A DNA stretch of 64,000 bases from contig NZ_VMKN01000002.1 of NCBI RefSeq assembly GCF_007483685.1, forward strand, positions 149,452 through 213,451. The letters are read 5' to 3'. The position numbers and the translations under genes were made by a program. The notes under the pieces were generated by a model that was not told the origin of the DNA, ran no database searches, and was given only the letters and a program-made list of their open reading frames with translations. Origin of the DNA: Litoribacter populi. Lineage in GTDB: Bacteria > Bacteroidota > Bacteroidia > Cytophagales > Cyclobacteriaceae. Shown here one piece after another: positions 17,199 to 26,740 of this stretch; the first letter of the stretch is position 1; each line of letters begins with the position of its first letter.

Positions 17199-17523
17199 AG
17201 AAAACCTTTACGCCAACATTTACGAGATTGTCAGATTAATACCGGAGGGAAAAGTGACCACGTATGGTGCCATTGCCAAAGCTATTGGGCTAGGAAGTGG
17301 GGCGCGAGTAGTTGGTTATGCCATGAATGCCTCCCATACAGAAAATGTTCCAGCGCACCGAGTAGTTAATCGCAATGGTCAATTGACTGGAAAGCATCAT
17401 TTCCCCCACGCGACGACAATGGAAGATTTATTAAAAAAAGAAGGTGTGAAAGTAGTGGCTGATCAAATTGTTGATTTTGAGCAACATTTTTGGGACCCTG
17501 CCTCGTTGGAAGGAGAAATATGA
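17185..17523 (+). CDS. Alkyltransferase-like protein (MGMT family, no active cysteine)
   Basis: A 112-residue protein with the DNA-binding domain of O6-alkylguanine-DNA alkyltransferase (GKVTTYGAIAKAIG, GARVVGYAMNA). The active-site PCHRV motif is PAHRV here (A57), so the acceptor cysteine is missing. Such alkyltransferase-like proteins bind alkylated bases and recruit nucleotide excision repair rather than repairing directly. The start overlaps the end of the mscS-type gene by 14 bp, and no nearby gene gives further context. Confidence 0.88.
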   Translation: MKSNKENLYANIYEIVRLIPEGKVTTYGAIAKAIGLGSGARVVGYAMNASHTENVPAHRVVNRNGQLTGKHHFPHATTMEDLLKKEGVKVVADQIVDFEQHFWDPASLEGEI

Positions 17524-17693
17524 TAAAAACACTAGTCATGCCGTCATATTTTAAGTATATTTATTAAAGATTAATCCACATTTACCTATAAAAACTCTGC
17601 AAATACAAAAATTTAGTAAAAATTTCTTTATATCACAGCTTTTTAAGTATGGTTTTTGTTTATGACATTAATAAGTCAAAATCTATAGAAAAC

Positions 17694-18059
17694 ATGGAAA
17701 AAGAACTTAAGAGCCATATAGCAGAAAACCTTAGAAAACACAGAGTTTTAAGAGGTTACACACAGGAATACATAGCAGAGTTTTTAGGCAAAAAAGATTA
17801 TACTGCCTATTCTAGGTACGAACAGGGTCGTTCTAACCTCAAAATGGAAGATGCCATCAAGCTTGCCGAACTTTATCAAGTAGATGTACAGGACCTGATA
17901 TCGGTATCTCCCACCATAGCTGGCAACATAGAAGGCGGGAGCTCCAACGGACACCACATATCGGTACTAGTGGAACTTGATGGAAGCAACGAAAAGCTGG
18001 AAAACAATATTAAAAGACTGAAGAAGATTAACGAATTGATGAGTAAAGAGGAGCTTTAA
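17694..18059 (+). CDS. XRE-family helix-turn-helix regulator
   Basis: A 121-residue cytosolic regulator with an HTH_3 domain at about residues 5-65 (RGYTQEYIAEFLG, YSRYEQGRSNLKMEDAIKLAELYQV) and a C-terminal helical tail likely used for dimerisation. The frame is open back to 17649, but MEKELKSHIAENLRKHR is the usual start context. It has no toxin partner. The convergent symporter gene ends 4 bp beyond its start side of the stop (3' overlap at 18056-18059). Confidence 0.75.
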   Translation: MEKELKSHIAENLRKHRVLRGYTQEYIAEFLGKKDYTAYSRYEQGRSNLKMEDAIKLAELYQVDVQDLISVSPTIAGNIEGGSSNGHHISVLVELDGSNEKLENNIKRLKKINELMSKEEL

Positions 18060-19516
18060 ACCTTTACCTTTTTATCTTTCTTTCTTGCCGCCATCAGGCC
18101 GAAAAACATCAGCAGTCCGTTTAGAATCAAGATTTCAAATCCGAACTTGTAACCTGCAAGCCAAGCTTCGGAATTCATACTGATTATGAAGGCCACAGAT
18201 GGAGCTGCCACTGCAAGGTATGGCACCATCTTGTCATTGACCTGCCATCTGGTGAATAGTCCAAAAGCATATAGCCCCAACAAAGGTCCATAGGTATATC
18301 CTGCGATGGTAAAAACTGCGTTGATGACACTTTGATCATTAATCCAGCGGAAAAGCAAGATGACTAAAAACATGACTCCGGTAAAAGCCAAGTGGACCTT
18401 TTTGCGAATTGCATATTGCTTACTCTTTTCATAATTCTTCTCTATTTCTAGAAAGTCATAGCAGAAAGACGTGGTAAGTGCTGTAAGTGTGGAATCTGCG
18501 CTGGAATATGCCGCTGCAGTTATCCCCAATACGAAGATAATTCCTGCAAATGCGGTGAAATGCTGGGTTGCCAGGAAGGGATATAGGTCATCGGATCTTA
18601 ATGGGACTTCTATTCCGTTGGTTTCAGTATATAGATATAGCAATACCCCTAGGACTAAGATCATCAGGTTAACAAAAACCAGGATTATAGTAAACCAGAA
18701 CATGTTTTTTTGAGCATCACCTAAATTGCGACAGGTAAGATTCTTTTGCATCATGTCTTGGTCAAGCCCAGTCATCACAATGGTGATAAAGGCTCCAGCC
18801 AAGAACTGCTTGAAGAAATTAGTCCCTGACTTCCAATTCCAGTTGAATATTTCTGAACGGGTATCAGTACCCACTCTGTCTACCAAATCACCCAATCCCG
18901 AAATGTTGAGATCTTTGGAAACCAAATAGATACTCACCCCTATTGCCGATAGCATAAAGAAAGTCTGCAGGGTATCGGTCCAAACCACGGTTTTGATCCC
19001 TCCTTTATGCGTATAGAGCCAGATGAGACCAACAGTAATCAGCACCGAAACCCAAAATGGAATCCCCCAAGTATCAAATAGGATCAACTGAAGCACACCA
19101 GCCACTAGAAAAACCCGGATGGAAGAGCCCAACGTCCTGGAAAGAATAAAGAAAAAAGCACCTGTCTTATAGGACCAAAACCCAAAACGCTGCTCGAGAT
19201 AAGCATAAATGGATACCAAATTCAACCTGTAATACAGCGGCAATAGCACCAAGGCAATCACAGCATATCCCAAAGTGTAGCCTAGCACTACTTGGAAATA
19301 ATGGAAACTGGTATTGCCCACCTCACCTGGTACAGATATAAAGGTCACCCCAGAAAGAGATGCTCCTATCATCCCAAAAGCCACTAAAAACCACGGTGAT
19401 TGCCTATCGCCAGTGAAAAACGTTTCGGCAGTAACCTTTCTGCTGGTAAACCAGGAGATGAGGAACAACAAGAAAAAATATGCGGTTATGACTAAGAGAA
19501 CTAAGGTGGAATCCAT
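18056..19516 (-). CDS. Sodium:solute symporter (SSS family)
   Basis: A 486-residue polytopic permease with about 13 membrane helices. The SSS signatures include SLSGVTFISVPG near residue 54, a GGIKTVVWTDTLQ segment near 172 and AAYSSADSTLTALTT near 339. It would use the sodium gradient made by the NQR complex to import a small solute. The exact substrate (proline, sugar, sialate or other) cannot be told from sequence by eye. It is transcribed alone. Confidence 0.88.
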   Translation of the reverse strand: MDSTLVLLVITAYFFLLFLISWFTSRKVTAETFFTGDRQSPWFLVAFGMIGASLSGVTFISVPGEVGNTSFHYFQVVLGYTLGYAVIALVLLPLYYRLNLVSIYAYLEQRFGFWSYKTGAFFFILSRTLGSSIRVFLVAGVLQLILFDTWGIPFWVSVLITVGLIWLYTHKGGIKTVVWTDTLQTFFMLSAIGVSIYLVSKDLNISGLGDLVDRVGTDTRSEIFNWNWKSGTNFFKQFLAGAFITIVMTGLDQDMMQKNLTCRNLGDAQKNMFWFTIILVFVNLMILVLGVLLYLYTETNGIEVPLRSDDLYPFLATQHFTAFAGIIFVLGITAAAYSSADSTLTALTTSFCYDFLEIEKNYEKSKQYAIRKKVHLAFTGVMFLVILLFRWINDQSVINAVFTIAGYTYGPLLGLYAFGLFTRWQVNDKMVPYLAVAAPSVAFIISMNSEAWLAGYKFGFEILILNGLLMFFGLMAARKKDKKVKV

Positions 19517-19557
19517 ACTGTATTATTATAAACAGCGTTAAAATTGTCTATAATTAT

Positions 19558-19565
19558 TAACTTTG
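19558..19565 (+). promoter_or_regulatory. Possible -7 box upstream of clpS
   Basis: TAACTTTG matches TAnnTTTG, 124 bp upstream of clpS. The -33 region is weak. Confidence 0.35.
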
Positions 19566-19689
19566 CAAAACTCTGCAGTGATCAATGGGGGATATATAAG
19601 TCTCAAGCCTATAAAATCACTGAAAACGGTGAGAACTGCCCGATTTTTGCGACGAATAAATTGAGCACTGAAAACCCTAACAACTAGAT

Positions 19690-19977
19690 ATGAAACCTTT
19701 AGAACATACCTTAGAAGAAGAAGTAGAAGTCTTGATTGAAGACTTGGTGGATAAGGAAGAGTATGACCTTGTGGTATTTAATGACGATGTTAATACGTTT
19801 GAGCATGTGTCCAAAGTATTGATCAAAGTCTGCAAACATTCTCAGGAACAAGCTGAGCAATGTACCCTGATTATTCATTATAAAGGAAAATGCGCTGTCA
19901 AGAAAGGGAGCCAGTCCACATTGAAGCCTATGTGCGAGTCAATTCTGGACGCAGGCATTCAAGCGGCCATTGTATAA
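19690..19977 (+). CDS. clpS: ATP-dependent Clp protease adaptor
   Basis: A 95-residue N-end-rule adaptor that delivers substrates with bulky N-terminal residues to ClpA/ClpC-ClpP. The core motif VVFNDDVNTFEHVSKVL is at about residues 28-44, and HYKGKCAVKKG follows. The flexible acidic N-terminus (residues 1-24) is typical of the unstructured extension that engages the unfoldase. recR starts 10 bp downstream, so the two are probably co-transcribed. Confidence 0.93.
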   Translation: MKPLEHTLEEEVEVLIEDLVDKEEYDLVVFNDDVNTFEHVSKVLIKVCKHSQEQAEQCTLIIHYKGKCAVKKGSQSTLKPMCESILDAGIQAAIV

Positions 19978-19987
19978 CAAAACCTGA

Positions 19988-20608
19988 GTGAACTTTCCAT
20001 CCAAACTAATCGAAGATGCAGTCAGTGAAATAAGCCGGCTACCTGGCATCGGCAAAAAAACAGCCTTAAGACTGACCCTGCATCTTCTCAGGCAACCCGA
20101 AACTTTCTCCCAAACCCTTACCGAGGCCATTTCTAAGCTCCGGACTGAAATCCAATATTGTAAAAAGTGCCATAACATCTCCGATCAAGACGTTTGCTCT
20201 ATTTGTCTAGGCGCCCGTCGTGATAGATCTACGATTTGTGTGGTAGAGGATATTCCCGATGTGCTGGCAATTGAAAACACCTCGCAGTATAACGGACTTT
20301 ATCATGTCCTAGGAGGTGTAATCAGTCCTATCCAGGGTATAGGACCAGAAGAGCTAAAAATCGCTTCACTTTTGAGTAGAATTGATTCTCAGAAATCTGA
20401 TGATCCAGTTCAGGAAGTAATTCTAGCGTTAAGCGCAACCATGGAGGGCGATACCACTTCCTTTTTTATAACAAGGAAACTTAAAGAAAAAGGGATTAAG
20501 GTCAGCACTATTGCTCGCGGTATTCCAATAGGTGGAGAACTAGAATATACCGATGAGGTAACTTTAGGCAGAAGTATTCTAACAAGAGTAAATTATAATC
20601 TCGAATAA
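19988..20608 (+). CDS. recR: Recombination protein RecR
   Basis: A 206-residue DNA repair protein acting with RecF/RecO to load RecA at gaps. The helix-hairpin-helix region LPGIGKKTALR (about residues 17-27), the four-cysteine zinc motif (CKKC and CSIC, about 57-72) and the Toprim domain (VVEDIPDVLAIE) are in family order. The start is GTG. It follows clpS by 10 bp. Confidence 0.94.
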   Translation: MNFPSKLIEDAVSEISRLPGIGKKTALRLTLHLLRQPETFSQTLTEAISKLRTEIQYCKKCHNISDQDVCSICLGARRDRSTICVVEDIPDVLAIENTSQYNGLYHVLGGVISPIQGIGPEELKIASLLSRIDSQKSDDPVQEVILALSATMEGDTTSFFITRKLKEKGIKVSTIARGIPIGGELEYTDEVTLGRSILTRVNYNLE

Positions 20609-20633
20609 TTTCGAAAAAACTTAACTCATTTCC

Positions 20634-20664
20634 TTTGTGGAATTGATCGCACTCTCTATATTTG
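20634..20664 (+). promoter_or_regulatory. Promoter of tRNA-Ala
   Basis: TTTG at 20634-20637 and TATATTTG at 20657-20664 with 19 nt between them form a good -33/-7 pair just upstream of the tRNA. Confidence 0.7.
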
Positions 20665-20676
20665 CACTCACAAAAA

Positions 20677-20750
20677 GGGGGATTAGCTCAGTTGGCTAGA
20701 GCGCTACACTGGCAGTGTAGAGGCCATCGGTTCGAATCCGTTATCCTCCA
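20677..20750 (+). tRNA. tRNA-Ala (GGC)
   Basis: A cloverleaf with acceptor GGGGGAT/ATCCTCC, D stem GCTC and anticodon arm CTACA-CTGGCAG-TGTAG, giving anticodon GGC. The T loop is TTCGAAT. CCA is not encoded. There is one T-T mismatch in the T stem. A strong terminator follows. Confidence 0.93.
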
Positions 20751-20754
20751 CATC

Positions 20755-20785
20755 AATAGCTTGTCATCTGACAAGCTATTTTTTT
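20755..20785 (+). terminator. Terminator of tRNA-Ala
   Basis: A perfect 12-bp stem (AATAGCTTGTCA and complement, 2-nt loop) followed by a T-run. Confidence 0.9.
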
Positions 20786-20916
20786 GTACTTACCCTAACA
20801 CTATCTACCTATCTATCAAATACTTAAGGTAAAATTTGGAAATAGAAAAAAAATCAAACTATTTTGCACGCTAAGTATGTTAAGGGGGTGAATACCGCCA
20901 ACCAAACCACTATTAC

Positions 20917-21738
20917 ATGAATATCAGAGCCATCTGCACAGATATCGACGGCACTTTATTGAATAAAGACCGAGAAATTTCTAGAAGAACCATCCAAGCC
21001 ATCCAAAGCCTTCCCAAAGATTTTCCCATTATTTTAGCCTCCTCCCGTATGCCGTCAGCCATGATCCATCTCCAAAAAGTTTTGGACCGGATTGAAAATC
21101 CGCTGATCTGCTATAATGGTGGTTATGTTGTCAATTATCTTTCTGCAGATCGGCATATATTGGGGGATGTATGTATCCCTTTAAATATCTGTGCAAAAAT
21201 TCAGGACTTTTCCTTAGACACTTCGATTCACTTGAGCCTCTACGGTAGAGATGATTGGTTTGCTCCAAAAATGGACTTTTGGACAGAAAGAGAAATCCGA
21301 AACACCAAAGTCAACCCTTCAATCCAGCCTTTTGAATCAGTAATTGATCACTGGAACGACCGGGGCTGTGGAGCGCATAAGGTAATGTGTATGGGGCCTG
21401 CTGAAGAAATACAGACCCTATTTGATCAACTTCAAGACTCAGTAAGCCACGAGGTACATCTTTACAGATCCAAAGATACCTATATTGAAATTGCCCCTAA
21501 GAAAATATCAAAAGCCTCAGCTTTATCAGATGTGCTTAGTTTCAATTACGATATCGATATGTCTGAAGTAATGGCATTTGGCGATAATTATAACGATATA
21601 GACTTGCTACAGGCTGCAGGACACGGTGTGGCAGTGGGAAATGCGAGACCTGAAGTCAAGGCAATTGCCAATGAGATAACGACTGCAAGTATCGATGATG
21701 GCGTAGCTGAAATGATCGAAAAATATTGCTTAAGTTAA
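20917..21738 (+). CDS. Cof-type HAD-IIB phosphatase
   Basis: A 273-residue haloacid-dehalogenase phosphatase. Motif I is DIDGTLL (residues 8-14), with motif II LASSRMPS, a type IIB cap in the middle, and motif IV GDNYNDIDLL (about 224-233). These enzymes dephosphorylate sugar phosphates, FMN or similar metabolites with broad specificity. The gene converges on DUF2461 with a 4-bp overlap. Confidence 0.9.
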   Translation: MNIRAICTDIDGTLLNKDREISRRTIQAIQSLPKDFPIILASSRMPSAMIHLQKVLDRIENPLICYNGGYVVNYLSADRHILGDVCIPLNICAKIQDFSLDTSIHLSLYGRDDWFAPKMDFWTEREIRNTKVNPSIQPFESVIDHWNDRGCGAHKVMCMGPAEEIQTLFDQLQDSVSHEVHLYRSKDTYIEIAPKKISKASALSDVLSFNYDIDMSEVMAFGDNYNDIDLLQAAGHGVAVGNARPEVKAIANEITTASIDDGVAEMIEKYCLS

Positions 21739-22415
21739 AGCAGACCATCTCCACTTTCGGCTTCATCTGTAGCCCTATATAGAAAATCCATGTAGGGCTG
21801 CATTTTATTAAAGGTGTCCAATGCAATATCAACAGTATTCCCCTTTTCAATTTCTTGGTCGGAAATTTTCGTAATGACTTCAAAGCTTTTGTAACGAAGA
21901 AGGTCAATGTGCGGGTGGTCGAGATCATAATCTCTAGGAGAGGTCTTTAGCTTTTCACCATAAAGTCCGCCAAATCTTTTCTTAAAATCCGGCTCACCCA
22001 TGATCCTTTTGAGCTCTTCACCCGAGTAATCAATTTCCTGCCGCACCTGCTTTAACAATTGCGCGGGAGGATGATAAAGCCCTCCCCCTACAAAGCTCCC
22101 TTCTGGCTCTACGTGAAGGTAATACCCCGGTCCGATAGACTTTTTACTGCCTCGGGAAAAATATGCTGCCATGTTAATTTTATATGGCATCTTGTTGGGA
22201 CTAAAGCGCATATCGCGATTTTGCCGAAACACACAATCTTTTGGCATGAGACTTTCCAAACCCGGATCGAGGTGCTTTAGGCCGTTGAGCAATTCACCCG
22301 TCTTTTCCAGAAACTCTTCCTTTACTTCTAAAAACCAATCCCTATTATCATCCATCCATCCCTTTTCATTGTTTTGGGCTAGGGTATTCAAAAATTTTAG
22401 TGTGTCTGCAGTCAT
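21735..22415 (-). CDS. DUF2461 family protein
   Basis: A 226-residue cytosolic protein of the TIGR02453/DUF2461 family. The signatures NNEKGWMDDNRDW (about 15-27), RDMRFSPNKMPYK and GGGLYHPP are all present. The function is unknown. It lies between a HAD phosphatase and murF, and murF (minus strand, ending upstream at 22442) is 26 bp away, so it may be read from the murF transcript. Confidence 0.85.
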   Translation of the reverse strand: MTADTLKFLNTLAQNNEKGWMDDNRDWFLEVKEEFLEKTGELLNGLKHLDPGLESLMPKDCVFRQNRDMRFSPNKMPYKINMAAYFSRGSKKSIGPGYYLHVEPEGSFVGGGLYHPPAQLLKQVRQEIDYSGEELKRIMGEPDFKKRFGGLYGEKLKTSPRDYDLDHPHIDLLRYKSFEVITKISDQEIEKGNTVDIALDTFNKMQPYMDFLYRATDEAESGDGLL

Positions 22416-22441
22416 TAAGTCTAAAGGTTATCAGCTTTTGT

Positions 22442-23737
22442 TTAGATAAAGTCCACCAAGGTTTCCATTTTCATTCCTCGGCTCCCCTTGATCAATATTA
22501 GGTAATCCTCAAGAGCGGAATCCTTCAACCAGTTTCTCAAAGAAAAAGGATCAGGAAAATATAATGCTTCAGGTGCATGTTTCAGTGCGGACTTGGTCAT
22601 CTCTCCGGCAAAGCATACTTTGTCAAAATTGAGTTCCTTCACCAATTGACCCAATTTCTCATGTTCCTCCTCCGTCTGCTCACCTAATTCATACATATCT
22701 CCGAGAATGACCATTTTGTGCTTCTTACCGGTCATGGCTCCAAAGGTTTTGATAGCTCCTTCCATACTGGTAGGGTTAGCGTTGTAGGCGTCAAGCACTA
22801 TCAAATTGCTTCTTTTTTCCACCAGCTGTGAGCGCATATTGGACGGGGTATATGTGCATATCGCTTCCACAGCCTTTTCCTCCTCCACTCCAAAGAAACT
22901 GCCTACCGCCAAAGCTGTGGCTATGTTTTCAAAATTATAGATCCCCAACATTTTACTCTGGTGTATCTTTCCATCAGATGACTTGAACTTTACAAAAGGG
23001 TCCGCACTAACGAATTCCACTTGATAGTCATCTCCTTGTTGAGGATATAGAAAAGGATCCCTCATCCGCTTGACCATATTCATCAAAATAGGGTTTTCAC
23101 TGTTCACAAAGATTTTCCCGTCATTTGCAATGAGGTGCTGGTACATTTCAGTTTTGGTTCTTAATACACCGTCAAAACCTCCAAAACCTTCTAAATGGGC
23201 TTTGCCAATATTGGTAATCAATCCATGAGTAGGCTCGGCAATGGCACACAGCTCAGCAATATCCCCAATTTTGTTGGCTCCCATTTCCACAATACCTAGT
23301 TCCACTTTCTTGTTCATACCCAATAATGTCAGGGGCACGCCGATGTGATTGTTTAGGTTACCCTTGGTGGCAAAGGTTTTAAACTTCTGGCTCAAGACTG
23401 CATTAAGTAGCTCCTTAGTTGTTGTTTTCCCATTTGTTCCGGTTATAGCAAGTATAGGAATCCCAAGCTGCCTACGGTGATGAGTCGCCAATTGCTGCAA
23501 AGTAGTGAGTACATCATCAACGAGTATATAGCTGTCGTCCTTTTTCCTGGGTAGATAATTTTCATCATCAATCACCGCTACCGAAGCCCCGTTTTTCAAA
23601 GCAGTTGCCGCAAATTCATTGGCATTAAAACTTGGCCCTTTGAGGGCAAAAAACATATTTCCAGGCTGGATATGACGGGTATCGGTACTGATGCCGGAAG
23701 CATCTTTATAGGCTGAATAAAGCTTCTGCAGGTTCAT
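22442..23737 (-). CDS. murF: UDP-MurNAc-tripeptide-D-Ala-D-Ala ligase
   Basis: A 431-residue Mur ligase that adds D-Ala-D-Ala to the muropeptide precursor in the cytoplasm. The ATP-binding P-loop is AITGTNGKTTTKE (about residues 98-110), with GANKIGDIAEL and NANPTSME as the middle-domain and C-terminal ligase signatures. Length and order match MurF. It is not inside the dcw cluster here, which is common in Bacteroidota. Confidence 0.92.
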   Translation of the reverse strand: MNLQKLYSAYKDASGISTDTRHIQPGNMFFALKGPSFNANEFAATALKNGASVAVIDDENYLPRKKDDSYILVDDVLTTLQQLATHHRRQLGIPILAITGTNGKTTTKELLNAVLSQKFKTFATKGNLNNHIGVPLTLLGMNKKVELGIVEMGANKIGDIAELCAIAEPTHGLITNIGKAHLEGFGGFDGVLRTKTEMYQHLIANDGKIFVNSENPILMNMVKRMRDPFLYPQQGDDYQVEFVSADPFVKFKSSDGKIHQSKMLGIYNFENIATALAVGSFFGVEEEKAVEAICTYTPSNMRSQLVEKRSNLIVLDAYNANPTSMEGAIKTFGAMTGKKHKMVILGDMYELGEQTEEEHEKLGQLVKELNFDKVCFAGEMTKSALKHAPEALYFPDPFSLRNWLKDSALEDYLILIKGSRGMKMETLVDFI

Positions 23738-23845
23738 GGTTACAAAAATTGGGTTCTAACTCCCAAAATAAATCAATGCCGGACATCTTCGCATCAATTC
23801 TTCCGTTTATTTTAAGTAATTTTAGTATCTATTCTTGCTAAACCG

Positions 23846-25936
23846 ATGAAGTACCCACTTGTTTTCACTTTTCTCTTACTATACACCTCCACTTATTCCC
23901 AACAGCTTTTTGAATTCAATACTTCCGTACAACTAGAAATAGAGGGTAACACACTTATAAACCCCTATGCCGGAGGTATCAATGCGGCTCAATTTCAGAC
24001 TTTGGATGTGACTGGTGATGGCAATGAGGAATTAATTGTTTGGGACCGAAATACCCGAAATCTGTTGGTTTTTGAAGAAATAGAGGGGCAACATGTGCAC
24101 AGACCGGAACTTACCTACTTGTTCCCATTAGACTTAGGCGGCTATTTGATCTTGGCAGATTTTGACAATAACGGTCAGAAGGATCTATTTACCAGCAGTC
24201 CATTCGGAATTAAAGCGTACAAGAACACCGCCCCTGCTGGCTCCCCTCCTACTTGGGAAGTTGCCAGTGAATTTTTACGACTTGAAAACAACTCCAATCT
24301 GCAGGCGAACAACTTGGATATTCCAGTCATCATCGATTTGGATGGAGATGGAGATTTGGACATTCTTACATTCAATTTCGCCACTGGAGATTATCTGGAA
24401 TACTTTGAAAACACCAGCGTGGAACGAACAGGGCGACCTGGGATTGATGGTTTTGTTAGAAAGACAATCCGCTGGGGGAATTTCGAGTTTTGTGGCTGCG
24501 AACACTTTGCCTTTGGCTTCACCTGTGGGGGGAATCCCATTCAAGAAGCCCACACTGGGGAAAATCTGCGAACAGAACACCTCGGAGGACACAGTTTGCT
24601 TTTACATGATTTCACAGGAAACGGGGCAGTTGATATGCTTCTAGGTCAGGATCAATGCAACACGCTTTACTTTCTTCCCAACACCGGCACTAATACCGAA
24701 CCGGAATTCAACTCCTTCTCTACCTCGTTACCTGGGTTGGGAGAATTACCAGAATTCCCAATCTTCCATGTGGGTAGTCTTTATAAAAACGATTTGTTGA
24801 TTTCCACAAATGCTTCCAGCCAAGCCCAAGAATATGGAATCGACTTTTCGACCAGCATCAAGAGGTTTATTGGAGAAGGTGACGGCTGGGCTGCTCAAGG
24901 GCAACCTTTTTTACAGTCGGACATGGTTGATCTAGGAGAAAATGCCAGACCTTTATTTAGAGGAAACCAGCAGGATGGGGAGCTTTTGGTTACCAGCAAT
25001 CAGTCCATTGGAGAATCCACCGTTGGAGCTATTACCAGGTTTACACTTGGGCAAGATGGTTTTGTCTTAAGTGATAGGGATTACCTTAACTTTTCACAAT
25101 TAGGATTCTTGGACCTACAACTTTTGGAAACCGATGGTTATTATTTTTTCTCGGGGGTTCAAATCATAAACTTCAGCCCTGTAAGAAAGCTATTTTGGTC
25201 AAGGAATGGTTTTCAGCATGTAGCTGAAAATGAAATCAGCCTTCCTGAAATCAGTTTGAGGGGTAATGACCACTTAGAATTTTTTAAAGAAGACGGCAAT
25301 CATTATTTACTCGTATCAAGGCAAACTGGAGAATTGATCTTGTTTCGGGCCAATCTTTCCGACAGTCCTTCTTTCGCGCTCTTGGAAAGAAATTATCTAG
25401 GTTTCGGCGATAATCCCGTCAACCGAAATCGGGCTGTAAAGGTGGTGGGCAATGATCTTTATGCCACCGACCAAAGAGGAATTCTAACCCACTATCCTAA
25501 TTTCAGACAGGGAGCCAATGGAAATGATAATCTTTTGCAAATAAATGGAGCAGCCACAATCACTAGATTGGGAAGAAGTACATGGGTTAGCTCAATTCCC
25601 TCTTCTCTGGGCGGAAATGAAGATTTACTTTTGGGGACCGGTGCTGGTGGGTTGATTTATTTGTCCCCTCTTGGTGATCAGGGAAACGGAGAACCTTCTA
25701 GATTGCAAATAAAAGTGTACCCTAATCCCACAACAGACGTGGTACAAGTCATTACCAGTTTAACTGGCGAGCTTCAGCTGATAAATCCTATGGGACAGAT
25801 CCTCCAAGACGGATTGCCAATTCAAAGTCAACGCTTAACCGAAATTGACCTTAAGCAATACCCGAAAGGTATTTATATTATAAGAGTCTTAAGTCCTGAT
25901 GGAGGCCGTGCCAGCAAAAAAGTAATCAAACTGTAA
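23846..25936 (+). CDS. Secreted FG-GAP repeat protein with T9SS sorting domain
   Basis: A 696-residue protein with a signal peptide (residues 1-18). It carries several calcium-binding FG-GAP/VCBS blades (DVTGDGNEEL, DFDNNGQKDL, DLDGDGDLDI, DFTGNGAVDM) in its first half, and a C-terminal type A sorting domain starting KVYPNPTTD, with GIYIIRV near the end. The sorting domain directs export through the Bacteroidota type IX system to the cell surface. The ligand is unknown. The 3' end overlaps the convergent amidase gene by 11 bp. Confidence 0.88.
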   Translation: MKYPLVFTFLLLYTSTYSQQLFEFNTSVQLEIEGNTLINPYAGGINAAQFQTLDVTGDGNEELIVWDRNTRNLLVFEEIEGQHVHRPELTYLFPLDLGGYLILADFDNNGQKDLFTSSPFGIKAYKNTAPAGSPPTWEVASEFLRLENNSNLQANNLDIPVIIDLDGDGDLDILTFNFATGDYLEYFENTSVERTGRPGIDGFVRKTIRWGNFEFCGCEHFAFGFTCGGNPIQEAHTGENLRTEHLGGHSLLLHDFTGNGAVDMLLGQDQCNTLYFLPNTGTNTEPEFNSFSTSLPGLGELPEFPIFHVGSLYKNDLLISTNASSQAQEYGIDFSTSIKRFIGEGDGWAAQGQPFLQSDMVDLGENARPLFRGNQQDGELLVTSNQSIGESTVGAITRFTLGQDGFVLSDRDYLNFSQLGFLDLQLLETDGYYFFSGVQIINFSPVRKLFWSRNGFQHVAENEISLPEISLRGNDHLEFFKEDGNHYLLVSRQTGELILFRANLSDSPSFALLERNYLGFGDNPVNRNRAVKVVGNDLYATDQRGILTHYPNFRQGANGNDNLLQINGAATITRLGRSTWVSSIPSSLGGNEDLLLGTGAGGLIYLSPLGDQGNGEPSRLQIKVYPNPTTDVVQVITSLTGELQLINPMGQILQDGLPIQSQRLTEIDLKQYPKGIYIIRVLSPDGGRASKKVIKL

Positions 25937-26720
25937 TTTCAAAACCATCCGCATCTTCCAACGCCGGAAACTTCTTGCGGAAAGCCAAAAGTGGTTCTTT
26001 TTCTAAGGTGATGGTTGATATTTCTTCTCTGTCTTCTAAAAAGCAAATTGTTTCTCCTTTGAAAGTATAAGCGCCAGTATGACCGACATAGGGCACCTGA
26101 TTGCCATCAGTACCGATTCGGTTGACACCAAATGAGTAGCTGACATTTTCCATCGCCCTTGCCTGAAGAAGCACATCCCAGGCATTGACGCGTGGGGCGG
26201 GCCATGAGGCAATAAAAAATATCACATCATAAGCTGGCTCTCCGTCTTTCAACCAATTCCGACTCCAAATCGGGAAGCGTAAGTCATAACAGATTTGTGG
26301 CAATAATTTCCAACCTTTCAATTCCACGATGATATTTTCCTCACCGCGGCTGAAATGCTCATCCTCCCCTGCCATTCCAAATAGATGTCTTTTGTCATAG
26401 TGCTCTACCTCACCTTCAGGTGTTACCCACAAAAGCCTATTGTAATAATGGCCTTCCTCTTTGATAATAACACTTCCGGTAACCACTGCTTTGGTCTGGG
26501 CCGCCATTTGCTTCAGCCATTTAGTGGCATGAAGGTTCATGGGCTCGGCAAGCTCCTGGGCATCCATGGAAAAGCCCGTGGCAAACATCTCCGGCAACAC
26601 TATTAAATCAACCTGCTCCTTGATTGACCAGATCTTCTCTTCAAACATGGCTAGGTTTGCAGCTTTGTCTTTCCAGTACAGATCCGATTGGATCAGGGCA
26701 ATTTTCAGGTTGTCGTTCAT
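25926..26720 (-). CDS. Nitrilase-superfamily omega-amidase
   Basis: A 264-residue carbon-nitrogen hydrolase with the Glu-Lys-Cys triad in LPEMFATGF, YDKRHLFGM and QICYDLRFP. The sequence is closest in style to YafV/omega-amidase, which hydrolyses alpha-ketoglutaramate and related amides in metabolite repair. It is cytosolic. A hairpin-forming intergenic repeat lies directly upstream, between it and def. Confidence 0.87.
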   Translation of the reverse strand: MNDNLKIALIQSDLYWKDKAANLAMFEEKIWSIKEQVDLIVLPEMFATGFSMDAQELAEPMNLHATKWLKQMAAQTKAVVTGSVIIKEEGHYYNRLLWVTPEGEVEHYDKRHLFGMAGEDEHFSRGEENIIVELKGWKLLPQICYDLRFPIWSRNWLKDGEPAYDVIFFIASWPAPRVNAWDVLLQARAMENVSYSFGVNRIGTDGNQVPYVGHTGAYTFKGETICFLEDREEISTITLEKEPLLAFRKKFPALEDADGFEITV

Positions 26721-26740
26721 AGTTTCGTTATAAAAAAGAT

